A stretch of DNA of 64,000 nucleotides, from assembly GCA_001464665.1 (NCBI GenBank), contig LNDP01000023.1, positions 1-64,000 on the forward strand, read 5' to 3'. A model generated the notes under the pieces. That model was given only the letters and a program-made list of their open reading frames with translations, was not told the DNA's origin and searched no databases. The position numbers were made by a program, and so were the translations under genes. Source of the stretch: Acidobacteria bacterium Ga0074141 (lineage in GTDB: Bacteria > Acidobacteriota > Blastocatellia > Pyrinomonadales > Pyrinomonadaceae). This document shows positions 44,984 to 53,824 of this stretch, in pieces; position 1 is the stretch's first letter; every line of letters begins with the position of its first letter.

Positions 44984-46417
44984 CTACGCCGCAAGAGCCG
45001 TGTCGGCCTCTGTCTCTTCCGGCTTCTCGGTCGCACGCATCCGAATCTTTACGATCCGACGTTTGGCAGCTTCTTCGACCTGAAAAGAATGGCCGTTGAA
45101 TGTAACGAGATCGCCTTCATTCAACAGTTGCCCCGCTTCAGACATCAAAAAGCCGCCGATGGTCGTGTAGGCCTCAGAGATCGGGAGATGAAGCCCGAGC
45201 CGTTTGTTAAGGTCGCGGACCGCGAGGCCGCCGTCGAGCACGAAACTACCGTCCGGCTGCTCATGGATCTGTTCATTGACCTCTTCGTCGTGCTCGTCGC
45301 TGATCTCGCCGACGATCTCTTCAAGCAGATCCTCGAGCGTGATGATGCCTTCAACTCCGCCGTGCTCATCGACGACAAAGCCGAAGTGGAATTTTTCCCG
45401 CTGCATCTGGCCGAGAACGTCCTCGAGCCTTGCCGAGTCAACGACGTACATAGGTCGCTGAAGTATCTTCTCCAGCCGGAACGAACTTGGCGAGCCGATA
45501 AAGCGAAGAATGTCCTTACTATGGACAACCCCGCGAATGTCGTCGAGCGATTCGTTATAGACCGGTAGGCGGGAATAGCCGTTGCTGCGAAAGGCCTCGA
45601 TAAGTTCGTCCAGCGTACATTTCGCCTGGATGGCGAGCACCTCCGGCCGCGGGACCATCGCCTCGCGAACGGTCGTCTCTGAGAATTCGAACACCTGGTT
45701 GATCAAACGGCGTTCGTCCTCGTTAAGCGAACCGACGTCCTGTGAGGCGTTGACCAATGCACGGATATCATCCCCGGAATAACTCGCCCCGTGTTCACCC
45801 GCCGGCCGAAGCCCGAATGCCTTTGCAGTTTTTGTACCGGCCCAATCAAGCAATCGGATCGGGTAGTAAAAGAAATTATAAAAGACCAGTAGCGGTATGG
45901 CGACGTAAAAAGCGACCTTTTCCGAAAGCTCAAGCGCCGCCGTCTTAGGCGCAAGCTCGCCAAAAACGATGTGCAAAAATGTGATGAACGCAAATGCGAT
46001 GGCGAACGAGACCGCATGGAGAACGGCTCCGGATGCAAGCCAAGGAAGCCCGGCCATCGTCGCAAAATAGCTTAGGAACGGCTCAAGCACGAAAGCGACT
46101 GCCGGTCCGCCGAACCATCCGAGGGCGAGCGAAGACAGAGTGATCCCAAGCTGCGTAGCCGACACGTAAGCGTTCAGTTCCGTTAGCATCCTGAGCAGAC
46201 GGATCGCGGCACGATCGCCCTCGGCAGCCAGCGTTTCGATCTTCGGGCGGCGCACATTGACCAACGCAAACTCGCTGGCAACGAAAAATCCGTTTGCCAG
46301 AACAAGCGCTATGACCAGAAAAAGGTTGAACGTTACGGATCCTATTGAAGGAAACTCCAGTGCGAAGTTCAGAATAGGACCCGAGAATAAGGCAGATAAA
46401 CTGGCAGGGTCGTCCAT
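44984..46417 (-). CDS. CNNM/CorC (hemolysin C-like) transport-associated protein
   Basis: 477 residues. An N-terminal DUF21 membrane domain with four helices (ALVLANGFFVASEFALVNVRRPKIETLA, YVSATQLGITLSSLALGWFGGPAV) is followed by a CBS pair (about 220-345: VREAMVPRPEVLAIQAKCTLDELIEAFRSNGYSRLPVYNESLDDIRGVVHSKDIL) and a C-terminal CorC_HlyC domain (about 360-455: SFVLDGGLAVRDLNKRLGL). Homologues are implicated in Mg2+/Co2+ export or resistance; the name hemolysin is historical. Inner membrane. Start ATG at 46417 with a promoter candidate at 46524-46554. Confidence 0.93.
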   Translation of the reverse strand: MDDPASLSALFSGPILNFALEFPSIGSVTFNLFLVIALVLANGFFVASEFALVNVRRPKIETLAAEGDRAAIRLLRMLTELNAYVSATQLGITLSSLALGWFGGPAVAFVLEPFLSYFATMAGLPWLASGAVLHAVSFAIAFAFITFLHIVFGELAPKTAALELSEKVAFYVAIPLLVFYNFFYYPIRLLDWAGTKTAKAFGLRPAGEHGASYSGDDIRALVNASQDVGSLNEDERRLINQVFEFSETTVREAMVPRPEVLAIQAKCTLDELIEAFRSNGYSRLPVYNESLDDIRGVVHSKDILRFIGSPSSFRLEKILQRPMYVVDSARLEDVLGQMQREKFHFGFVVDEHGGVEGIITLEDLLEEIVGEISDEHDEEVNEQIHEQPDGSFVLDGGLAVRDLNKRLGLHLPISEAYTTIGGFLMSEAGQLLNEGDLVTFNGHSFQVEEAAKRRIVKIRMRATEKPEETEADTALAA

Positions 46418-46523
46418 TACTTATCGAACTAAAATAATTCTGCTGCACCGCCGGCAGCCCTGATCAAAAAATACTCCTTACTTAAATTTCTCGACCGAAA
46501 ATCAGCTTTCGGCGAACCCCGGA

Positions 46524-46554
46524 ATTATATCACAACGAAAACCGCAAAAATCAA
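46524..46554 (-). promoter_or_regulatory. Promoter of CNNM/CorC-like gene
   Basis: On the minus strand an extended -10 (TGATATAAT; box at 46524-46529) with a TTGATT -35 (46549-46554) at a long 19-base spacing. It overlaps the stop of the preceding gene. Confidence 0.5.
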
Positions 46555-47114
46555 CGAACTTCGCTCGTTTCAAGCATATCCTGAAGCAGCATCCGGCACG
46601 ACCCGCAGCCCGTTCCGGCCTTTGTCGTGTCCATCAAAACATCAAGCGAATCGATGCCCGAGCGATTCATCGCCTCTTCGATCGTGTCCTCGCCAATACT
46701 AAAACACGAACAAATGAGCGCTCGCTCGCCTGTGAACTCCGCGACCTTACGATCGCGAAAGTCGGCGAGTGCGGTTCGTAATGCTTCAACCACGACCTCC
46801 GAGCATCGACCGCGGTCGGCAAGTAACGTCGAATTGTCGCTCCTAAGTTCGATATCTTCTAGCCCATGCAGTTCCTGAAGGCCTCGGCCTTGTAACCGCT
46901 TGAGTTCGAGGCCGGCAGCGATCATCGACGGGCATCCGTTCGTCCGAAACGACGCTTTATCAATAACGCGCCTTTCTTCATCGATCGCGAGGCTCAACTC
47001 AAAGAAACAGCCGCATTCGAACTTGACCGACCTTCCCTCGGCGTTGACTTTCTTAACCTGCGACACGAGCGAGCGGTCGACCATCTCGGAGAATTTTTCG
47101 CGTGCCTCAGTCAC
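46551..47114 (-). CDS. NifU-N-like/BFD [2Fe-2S] protein
   Basis: About 187 residues. The start is uncertain: GTG at 47114 is my choice, TTG at 47132 and ATG at 47084 are alternatives. An N-terminal IscU/NifU-N-like domain has cysteines in FECGCFFEL, RTNGCPSMIAAG and DRGRCSEVV, the spacing of a scaffold site. A C-terminal BFD-like [2Fe-2S] domain (about 135-187) has ICSCFSIGEDTIEEAM and GTGCGSCRMLLQDML. The combination lacks the NifU C-terminal domain. Possible roles are Fe-S scaffold or electron transfer. It stands alone, divergent from the TlpA gene. Confidence 0.82.
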   Translation of the reverse strand: MTEAREKFSEMVDRSLVSQVKKVNAEGRSVKFECGCFFELSLAIDEERRVIDKASFRTNGCPSMIAAGLELKRLQGRGLQELHGLEDIELRSDNSTLLADRGRCSEVVVEALRTALADFRDRKVAEFTGERALICSCFSIGEDTIEEAMNRSGIDSLDVLMDTTKAGTGCGSCRMLLQDMLETSEVR

Positions 47115-47190
47115 ACCACAATTTTGCCACAAGACCGCCGATGAGCGCCGCGTATGTGAACTTCCCGGTCAACTTATGTAAAATCAGCCT

Positions 47191-47757
47191 ATGCGGTTTG
47201 GATCCTTTTTTCTCGCGATATTTTCACTTGTTTGCTTTGCCTCCTGCAAACCGTCCGCGGCCCCGGTTGCCGTCGGCGACCGGCCGGTGGCTGTCAACGG
47301 AATGCCGGTAAAAGATGCTCCGCGGCGGGCAATGAAGCCGGAAACGGAACTTAGTTGGAGCACCTTTGAGGGCAATGTCCAAAAGGTCAAGGACTACAAA
47401 GGCCGCGTTCTGCTGCTCGATTTCTGGGCTACCTATTGTCCGCCCTGCAAGGAAGGCATTCCGCATCTGCTCGAACTGCAGGCACGCTATCCGAACGATC
47501 TGCAGGTCATCGGGCTCCACGTTGGCGGCCCGGAAGATCGGCCCAAGGTTCCGGCCTTCCTAGACGAAATGAAGATCACCTACCCGCTTGCCGTTCCCGA
47601 GGACGAGCTCACCCGCTTTGTCTTTGGCGAAGAATCGGCGATACCGCAAACTGCGATCTTTGACCGCGAGGGTAAATTCGTCCGCAAGATCGTCGGATTC
47701 GACAAGGAGATCGCCGCCCAGCTTGACGAAGCGATCGCACAGGCGATCGGGCAATAA
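47191..47757 (+). CDS. TlpA-like thiol-disulfide oxidoreductase lipoprotein
   Basis: 188 residues. Lipoprotein signal MRFGSFFLAIFSLVCFASC (lipobox FASC), a Pro/Val-rich linker, then a thioredoxin fold with LLLDFWATYCPPCKEGIPHLLELQ: the active site CPPC is of the TlpA/ResA reductant type. The cis-Pro segment is GEESAIPQTAIFDREG. Anchored in the periplasm, it would reduce disulfides, for example on cytochrome c apoproteins or CuA centres; the window's caa3 oxidase could be a client but is far away. Stop is ten bases before the NUDIX gene. Confidence 0.92.
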   Translation: MRFGSFFLAIFSLVCFASCKPSAAPVAVGDRPVAVNGMPVKDAPRRAMKPETELSWSTFEGNVQKVKDYKGRVLLLDFWATYCPPCKEGIPHLLELQARYPNDLQVIGLHVGGPEDRPKVPAFLDEMKITYPLAVPEDELTRFVFGEESAIPQTAIFDREGKFVRKIVGFDKEIAAQLDEAIAQAIGQ

Positions 47758-47766
47758 CCCCCTTGA

Positions 47767-48225
47767 ATGGAAACACGAAAGCAGTTTTCGGCGGGCGGTG
47801 CCGCGTTTCGCAAAACGGATGGAAAGCTCGAAGTCGCGCTAGTGCTGATGCTCCCCGAACTGCGTTGGCAATTGCCGAAGGGCATCATCGACCCCGGTGA
47901 AACGCCCGAGCAGGCCGCTCTTCGCGAGGTCCGCGAGGAGGCGGGCATTGAGTGCGAACTGGTCGAACCGATCGAGATAATCGAGTATTGGTTCGTTGAT
48001 ACACGCTCGGGCACGCAGGTCAGGATACATAAGTTCGTCCATTTTTACCTGATGCGTTACATCTCCGGCGACGTCAACGACCACGACCACGAGGTCGCCG
48101 AAGCCCGCTGGTTCCCGGTCGACGAAGCCATCAGCTCACTAGCTTTCGATAGCGAAAGAACGGTTTTGATACTGGGGCGAACATCGCTCGAACGGACGTC
48201 GTCAGAAGCGAAAACAAATGCGTGA
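47767..48225 (+). CDS. NUDIX hydrolase
   Basis: 152 residues. A complete Nudix box GIIDPGETPEQAALREVREEAGI (about residues 42-64), with the REVREEAG metal-binding segment intact. The preceding ELRWQLPKG and following EYWFVDTRSGTQVRIHKFVHFYLMRY suggest the diadenosine-polyphosphate or MutT-like subgroup. Cytoplasmic house-cleaning pyrophosphatase; exact substrate unknown. It overlaps the GH15 gene by eight bases. Confidence 0.92.
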   Translation: METRKQFSAGGAAFRKTDGKLEVALVLMLPELRWQLPKGIIDPGETPEQAALREVREEAGIECELVEPIEIIEYWFVDTRSGTQVRIHKFVHFYLMRYISGDVNDHDHEVAEARWFPVDEAISSLAFDSERTVLILGRTSLERTSSEAKTNA

Positions 48226-50161
48226 TATCCCTGTAGGCAATGGCTCGCTGCTCGTCAATTTTGACGATACGTATCAGATCCGCGATATCTTCTTTCCGCA
48301 CGTCGGCCAGGAAAACCACACCGAGGGTTCTGTCTCGCGATTCGGCGTTTGGTGCGATCGCAAATTTTCGTGGGTCGCGGACGAAGGCTGGGATCGCGAC
48401 CTTCGTTACCTGCCCGAAACGCTGGTCACAGATGTCACACTCACGAACTCATCGCTTGGGCTACGCATTGATACGAACGATACGGTCGCTAGCCACGAGA
48501 ATATCTTTCTCCGCCGCGTCCGCGTCTATGATACCGCCGGGAAAAAGCGGAGCGTTCGCGTCTTTCTGCACCACGACTTTCGCCTTTACGAAAACAAGGT
48601 CGGCGACACCGCTTTTTACGACCCCGTAACTCGTTCCCTGATCCATTATCAAAAAGAGCGGTATTTTCTGATCAATACCTCGCCGCATTTTGATTCGTTT
48701 GCGACCGGCCGCAAGGAATTTCAAGGGCAGGAAGGCACCTGGCGAGACGCCGAGGATGGCGAACTCCAGGGCGGGGTCACGACCGAAGGCTCGGTCGATT
48801 CGACCCTTGGTGTGCATTTTGAGCTTGAACCACTCGGGAACTTCGAGTTCTTTTACTGGATCGCCGCCGGGACCGACCACGCCGAGGTCGAGCAACTAAA
48901 CGACCGCGTAACCGGCAGCGACCCGAGCGAATTCCTTGATTACACGGCAAACTACTGGCGAGCCTGGGTCAATAAGAACGATACCGACCTCGTGCCTCTT
49001 TCACCCGAAGTTCAGAAACTGCTGAAGCTCTCGCTCCTTATCGTCCACAGCCAAATGGATAAGGGCGGAGCGATACTCGCTGCCAATGACTGGGACGTCA
49101 CGCTCCGTGCGACCGACCATTACAGCTATCTCTGGCCGCGTGACGGTGCCTTCGTCGCCGAGGCGCTCGACCTTGCCGGCTTTTCGCACCTGACGCGAAA
49201 GTTCTTCGACCTCTGCGGCCGGATCGTGCATCCGAATGGCTACTTTCTGCAAAAATACAATGCCGATGGCACCGTCGCCTCCGGTTGGCATGCCGCCTGG
49301 GATCGCTGGAGCGGCAAGCCGCAGGTCCCGATCCAGGAAGACGAAACAGCACTCGTGCTTTGGTCGCTTTGGGAACATTACGACCGCTATCGGGATATCG
49401 AATTCGCCCATCGGCTTTACACCAAGATGACCATTCCGTGTGCCGATTTCATGGCGGATTTCATTCACCCGGAACTCGGACTGCCCGCACCTAGCTGGAA
49501 TCTTTGGGAAGACCGCCGTGGTATCCACACCTTTACATGTGCGTCGGTGGTCGCCGGGCTTCGAGCCGCTGCAAACTTTGCCGAGCTATTTGCCGAGCAC
49601 GACCGCGCAGTGCGTTACCGCGAGCGAGCCGATTCGATCCTCGCCGCAATGGAGCGTCACCTTTTCAGCACGGAACGCGGCCGATATCTCCGCTCGCTGC
49701 AGTTCAACGGCGATGACCATTACGAGCCCGATGCCACGGTCGATGCCTCGCTCTTTGGGCTCTTTTATTTCGACTGTTTCTCGGCCAATGACCCGAAGGT
49801 CGAAAGCACGATGCGGGCGATCGAAGAAAGGCTTGGCGTCTCAAGCGGCGGCCTTGCCCGGTTTGAGAATGACGGATACATGCGAGTTTCCGCCACCGAA
49901 CCCGGCAATGCCTGGTTCATCTGCAGCCTCTGGTTGGCCGAGTATTACATCGCTCGTGCCACGTCGGCCGATGAGCTTGAGCCCGCCCGCAGGATGATCG
50001 ACTGGGTGGTCGAGAAGGCTCTGCCCTCGGGTGTTCTCGCCGAGCAAGCCGACCCCATCACCGGCGGCCCGGTCTCGGTTGCACCGCTTACCTGGTCACA
50101 TTCGACCTTTGTCGCGACCTCCCTCCATTACCTTGAAAAGCTTCGCGAGTTTGCAAAATAG
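48218..50161 (+). CDS. Glycoside hydrolase family 15 protein (glucoamylase/trehalase-like)
   Basis: 647 residues, no signal peptide. The N-terminal beta-sandwich (about 1-265; MRDIPVGNGSLLVNFDDTYQIRDIFFPHVGQENH) is followed by an (alpha/alpha)6 catalytic barrel with ATDHYSYLWPRDGAFVAEAL (substrate-binding WPRD), PSWNLWEDRRGIHTFTCASVVAGL (the catalytic Glu region) and PLTWSHSTFVATSLHYL. Cytoplasmic GH15 enzymes of this type hydrolyse glucans, isomalto-oligosaccharides or trehalose. It overlaps NUDIX and is followed by pyruvate kinase, a loose carbohydrate-catabolism grouping with eno. Confidence 0.92.
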   Translation: MRDIPVGNGSLLVNFDDTYQIRDIFFPHVGQENHTEGSVSRFGVWCDRKFSWVADEGWDRDLRYLPETLVTDVTLTNSSLGLRIDTNDTVASHENIFLRRVRVYDTAGKKRSVRVFLHHDFRLYENKVGDTAFYDPVTRSLIHYQKERYFLINTSPHFDSFATGRKEFQGQEGTWRDAEDGELQGGVTTEGSVDSTLGVHFELEPLGNFEFFYWIAAGTDHAEVEQLNDRVTGSDPSEFLDYTANYWRAWVNKNDTDLVPLSPEVQKLLKLSLLIVHSQMDKGGAILAANDWDVTLRATDHYSYLWPRDGAFVAEALDLAGFSHLTRKFFDLCGRIVHPNGYFLQKYNADGTVASGWHAAWDRWSGKPQVPIQEDETALVLWSLWEHYDRYRDIEFAHRLYTKMTIPCADFMADFIHPELGLPAPSWNLWEDRRGIHTFTCASVVAGLRAAANFAELFAEHDRAVRYRERADSILAAMERHLFSTERGRYLRSLQFNGDDHYEPDATVDASLFGLFYFDCFSANDPKVESTMRAIEERLGVSSGGLARFENDGYMRVSATEPGNAWFICSLWLAEYYIARATSADELEPARRMIDWVVEKALPSGVLAEQADPITGGPVSVAPLTWSHSTFVATSLHYLEKLREFAK

Positions 50162-50236
50162 CCGGCGGCAAACAATTTGTTAACCGCAGGGCCGCAATTT
50201 TCGCACGTTCCGCCGCGGTGCGATACAATCCTAACG

Positions 50237-51724
50237 ATGAGAAACGCAAAGATCCTCGCCACGCTCGGCCCGGCCTCAAACACCGAACCGATCATTCGGA
50301 CAATGATCGAAACCGGTGTTAACGCCGTCAGGATAAATATGTCGCACGGCACTTATGCCGAGCACGAAGTGTTGATCGCAAACGCCCGGAGTGCGGCCCG
50401 CTCGCTCGACCGGCCGCTGGCAATTCTGGTTGACCTCTCCGGTCCAAAGATCAGGACAAGTACACTGGCTGGCGGCGAACCTGTAATGCTAACCGAGGGT
50501 TCGCGATTTACTCTGACGACGGAAAAGGTAGAGGGCACGAACGAGAGAGTTAGCACCAATTTCTCCGAACTCCCAAGGGTCGTAACGCCCGATTCTATGA
50601 TCCTGCTCGATGACGGAGCGCTCAAGCTAAGGGTCGATTCCGTGACCGACACGGACGTCAACTGCACAGTCGTTGTCGGCGGCCAACTGAAAGAGCGCAA
50701 GGGCATAAACCTGCCCTCGACATCGCTCCCGATCCCCTCGATGACCGAAAAGGACCACGCGGATCTGGAATGGGCGATGGGGCAGAATGTGGACTATATT
50801 GCTCTCTCGTTTGTCCGGCGTGCCGAGGATTGCATCGAAGCGAAGGAGTTGATCAAAAAGCTCAATCGGCGGGAGATGGGCTGTGCATTGCTCGTTGCGA
50901 AGATCGAAAAAGCAGAGGCGATCGTAAATCTTGAAGAGATCATTCAGGCGACTGATGGCGTGATGGTCGCCCGCGGCGATCTTGGCGTTGAGACCTCGGT
51001 CGAACTGGTTCCCGTCTATCAGAAACGCATCATCGAACGGGCCGTCGCGAATGACCGTTTTGTCATCACGGCCACTCAGATGCTGCAGTCGATGATCGAC
51101 AGCCCATACCCGACGCGTGCCGAGGCATCGGACGTCGCCAACGCCGTCTGGGACGGGACGGACGCCGTAATGCTCTCGGCCGAAACAGCTTCGGGCAGCT
51201 ATCCGGTCGAAACGGTTCGAACGATGGCGCAAATCATCGATTCCGCTGAAACCATCAAACCCGATCAGCTTAAGAAACCGGTAAAATTCTCTCTCCCACC
51301 CTCGGGACGGACGAGCCAAGCACTCTGCAAGGCCGCAGCCTACGCCGCAAAAGAAACGATGACCGAAAAGATCGCGGTTTACACAGAATCCGGCTTGATG
51401 GCACGGCGGCTTTCGAGCTTTCGTTCGGGCCTGCGGAGCTTTGGCCTAACGACCTCCGAGGACGCCTACAATCAGCTTGCTCTTATCTGGGGTGTGCAGC
51501 CTTTCGTTCACGAGGTGCCTTGGGCAACGCAGGAGATGCTGAAGATCGGCGAACGGACCCTGCTCGAGGCGGGCATGGTCACTCCGGGCGAGACGCTAGT
51601 GATGATGGCGGGCCGCCTCTCGGGACTCGGGCTCTCAAGCTCGGTCGTCGTCTGGACGATCGGCAATGAGGTGCCGCACCAAAACCTCAAATCTGCGCCA
51701 CCTCAAGAGATCGAAGGAAATTGA
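50237..51724 (+). CDS. pyk: Pyruvate kinase
   Basis: 495 residues from MRNAKILATLGPAS, the canonical start; the 20 codons upstream are unlikely coding. Makes pyruvate and ATP from phosphoenolpyruvate. Motifs: INMSHGTYAEH, DLSGPKIRTS, DYIALSFVRRAED, the catalytic Lys in LLVAKIEKAEAI, GVMVARGDLGVE, TQMLQSMIDSPYPTRAEASDVANAVWDGTDAVMLSAETA. The C-terminal domain is complete. It ends 38 bases inside the convergent hydrolase gene. Confidence 0.97.
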   Translation: MRNAKILATLGPASNTEPIIRTMIETGVNAVRINMSHGTYAEHEVLIANARSAARSLDRPLAILVDLSGPKIRTSTLAGGEPVMLTEGSRFTLTTEKVEGTNERVSTNFSELPRVVTPDSMILLDDGALKLRVDSVTDTDVNCTVVVGGQLKERKGINLPSTSLPIPSMTEKDHADLEWAMGQNVDYIALSFVRRAEDCIEAKELIKKLNRREMGCALLVAKIEKAEAIVNLEEIIQATDGVMVARGDLGVETSVELVPVYQKRIIERAVANDRFVITATQMLQSMIDSPYPTRAEASDVANAVWDGTDAVMLSAETASGSYPVETVRTMAQIIDSAETIKPDQLKKPVKFSLPPSGRTSQALCKAAAYAAKETMTEKIAVYTESGLMARRLSSFRSGLRSFGLTTSEDAYNQLALIWGVQPFVHEVPWATQEMLKIGERTLLEAGMVTPGETLVMMAGRLSGLGLSSSVVVWTIGNEVPHQNLKSAPPQEIEGN

Positions 51725-52436
51725 TGATCGCTTCGGCGGTCTGCCGCTGCTGTTCCTCGCGGCTTATCGCGGCAGCGTTGTCGCCGCTCTGGTCGCCGTA
51801 GTAGCCGAACTGGGCGTGATTTCCGCCTTCGATCGCAACCCACACGGTGTTCGCCGGGAGCACCCGCTCTGCCGCACGAATGTCTCGCGGCTCGGACACG
51901 CCGTCGAGGGTTCCATAGATCGAAAGCACTGCGAGACCCGAACTCTTGAGCTGCGATGCCGCCAGCGGATATGACCCGAGAAAAATGACGCCTCGAAAAC
52001 GGCCGGGATCTGTCTCAGCATAACGGGCCGCCATCGTACCGCCGAGCGAATGCCCGGCCGCAACCCAAGTTTCGATCTCCGGATTTTCAGCAATTACCCG
52101 TTCAGCCGCGTCAGGCTCAAAAACCGCCATGTTCAGCCTTACAGACGGGATCGCCGCAAGATAACCGGCCTCCGCGAGCCGCCGACCGAGCGGTGCATAG
52201 GCCCGAGCATCAACCCGTGCTCCGGGATAAATGACAATACCAGTTTTTGGTTTCTTGCCCTTGGGAAGAAAAGTAAGCGTCGGCTCGGTGCGGACCTCGA
52301 CTGTCTCGCTGCTTGTCATCGCTTCGAGAGCCTCCGGCATCGGCGACGGGATCCACAAAGCCCATAGCAAAAAGATGCCGCCGGAGACGACGAACGCGGC
52401 GGCCATCAGCCCGAGAAAAAGTGCGACCTTTTTCAT
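51687..52436 (-). CDS. Alpha/beta hydrolase, membrane-anchored or secreted
   Basis: 249 residues. An N-terminal hydrophobic helix (VALFLGLMAAAFVVSGGIFLLWALW) acts as signal or anchor. The hydrolase core has GIVIYPGARVDARAYAPLGRRLAEAGY, nucleophile Ser in AAGHSLGGTMAARYA, the Asp region SIYGTLDGVS and the His in EGGNHAQFGYYG. It resembles dienelactone-hydrolase/DUF-type alpha/beta hydrolases; the substrate is unknown. Its 3' end overlaps the pyk 3' end by 38 bases tail-to-tail, so neither gene has a private terminator there. Confidence 0.88.
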   Translation of the reverse strand: MKKVALFLGLMAAAFVVSGGIFLLWALWIPSPMPEALEAMTSSETVEVRTEPTLTFLPKGKKPKTGIVIYPGARVDARAYAPLGRRLAEAGYLAAIPSVRLNMAVFEPDAAERVIAENPEIETWVAAGHSLGGTMAARYAETDPGRFRGVIFLGSYPLAASQLKSSGLAVLSIYGTLDGVSEPRDIRAAERVLPANTVWVAIEGGNHAQFGYYGDQSGDNAAAISREEQQRQTAEAIINFLRSLEVAQI

Positions 52437-52471
52437 TACCTTATTTTACCTAAGCAAACTGAAAACAGAGA

Positions 52472-53164
52472 TCACGCGACCGCCGTTCCGAAAAGACTAC
52501 CGACAAGAGCAGTCACGACCATCGCAACAGCTCCCCAAAACGCAACGCGAACGGCACCGCGAACCGGATTGGCACCACCCGCCCTCGCGGCGATCGCCCC
52601 CAGGGCGGCGAGTGATACGAGCGAGCCACCTCCAACAATGTACATCAGCCATTCGCCCGCGAAGGCCAGTACGAGAGCCAGAGGAATCGCCGCTCCAATG
52701 GCAAAACTCACTGCAGAAAAAACCGCTGCCTGTATCGGCCTCGCCTTAAGTTCCTCGGTTATCCCGAGTTCGTCGCGGGCATGAGCACCAAGTTTGTCGT
52801 GTGCGGTGAGTTCGTCGGCCACCTGCTTTGCAAGCGCAGGACTCAAGCCCCGCGAAATGTAAATGCCGGTCAACTCGCTCAGTTCGCCGTCGGGATCTTC
52901 TTCTAGCTCTTTCCTCTCACGTTCAATATCGGCGTGTTCGGTATCCGCCTGCGAATAGACCGAAACATACTCTCCGGCCGCCATAGACATTGCACCGGCG
53001 ACGAGCCCGGCAATGCCCGCTACCAAAATCGCATCGCGGTCTCCCGTGGCAGCAGCAACTCCGATCACGAGGCTCGCGGTCGAGACTATTCCGTCATTGG
53101 CACCGAGAACCGCGGCCCGCAGCCAACCTACTCGTTCGGTCCGATGATATTCATCGTGTCTCAT
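52472..53164 (-). CDS. VIT/CCC1-family iron or manganese transporter
   Basis: 230 residues. The family start HRTERVGWLRAAVLGANDGIVSTASLVIGVAAA, then AGAMSMAAGEYVSVYSQADTEHADIERERKEL, the conserved MSMAAGEY turn and a cytosolic acidic metal-binding helix (EHADIERERKELEEDP). Five transmembrane segments in all. Moves Fe2+ or Mn2+ across the inner membrane, usually export or detoxification in bacteria. It stands 35 bases downstream-to-upstream of the hydrolase gene on the same strand. Confidence 0.94.
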   Translation of the reverse strand: MRHDEYHRTERVGWLRAAVLGANDGIVSTASLVIGVAAATGDRDAILVAGIAGLVAGAMSMAAGEYVSVYSQADTEHADIERERKELEEDPDGELSELTGIYISRGLSPALAKQVADELTAHDKLGAHARDELGITEELKARPIQAAVFSAVSFAIGAAIPLALVLAFAGEWLMYIVGGGSLVSLAALGAIAARAGGANPVRGAVRVAFWGAVAMVVTALVGSLFGTAVA

Positions 53165-53211
53165 AGCACCACTTCCCGAGGTCAGGCTCGCGAACCGTTA
53201 TCGATCACAAG

Positions 53212-53772
53212 TCAAAGATTCTCCCTTCCCCATTTCAGCGACCGGGCCATCCATACGAGCTCATCGAGGAACCCGGTAACCCGCTTTTCATAAGCCTCGT
53301 CAAGCAGATTGCCATCCTCGTCAAACTTCGTGCCGACCTTCGGAAAATTGAGATCCGTGAACGTGACGGCAAGCCCGAGCTCGCGGACCATCGGCACCAT
53401 TGATTCAATGACCCGCGTGCCGCCCCACGGCCCGGCCGAAACGCCGACCATAGCGACCGCTTTGTAAATATATTCCTTCAACAGCGTGTCGAGCACGCTC
53501 TTGAGCACGCCCGGATAGCCGTGGTTATATTCGGGAGCGACGATAACAAGCCCATCGGCAGCGGTCACCGCATCGCGCCACTCAGGAAAAAGATGGCCGA
53601 TCTCGGTGCCGTAGTGGTCCTGCGGCAGGTCGAAATCGCGGACGTCGAAATAGACCGGCTCGATGTCATCGCGTTCCTGCATCTTTGTAAAGACCCACTT
53701 CGCGACGTGCTCGCTCTGGCGGTCCTTGCGGTTGGTGCCGAGTATGATCGGTATCGATAGTTTTTCGCTCAT
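53212..53772 (-). CDS. NADPH-dependent FMN reductase family protein
   Basis: 186 residues with a flavodoxin-like fold: IPIILGTNRKDRQSEHVAKWV (phosphate loop), then ADGLVIVAPEYNHGYPGVLKSVLDTL (the family signature P-E-Y-N-x-x-x-P) and VAMVGVSAGPWGGTRVIESM. It reduces FMN, quinones, azo compounds or chromate with NAD(P)H in homologues. Cytoplasmic. Its stop is 47 bases past the VIT gene's start region on the same strand. Confidence 0.93.
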   Translation of the reverse strand: MSEKLSIPIILGTNRKDRQSEHVAKWVFTKMQERDDIEPVYFDVRDFDLPQDHYGTEIGHLFPEWRDAVTAADGLVIVAPEYNHGYPGVLKSVLDTLLKEYIYKAVAMVGVSAGPWGGTRVIESMVPMVRELGLAVTFTDLNFPKVGTKFDEDGNLLDEAYEKRVTGFLDELVWMARSLKWGRENL

Positions 53773-53782
53773 AGCTGCTAAA

Positions 53783-53816
53783 GAAAAAAGCCGGCGGGTT
53801 TATTCCCCGGCCGGCC
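53783..53816 (-). terminator. Rho-independent terminator
   Basis: On the minus strand GCCGGC-GGG pairs with CCC-GCCGGC around AATAAA, then TTTTTTC, just after the stop of the basic protein gene at 53825. Confidence 0.85.
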
Positions 53817-53824
53817 CTGTCCAT

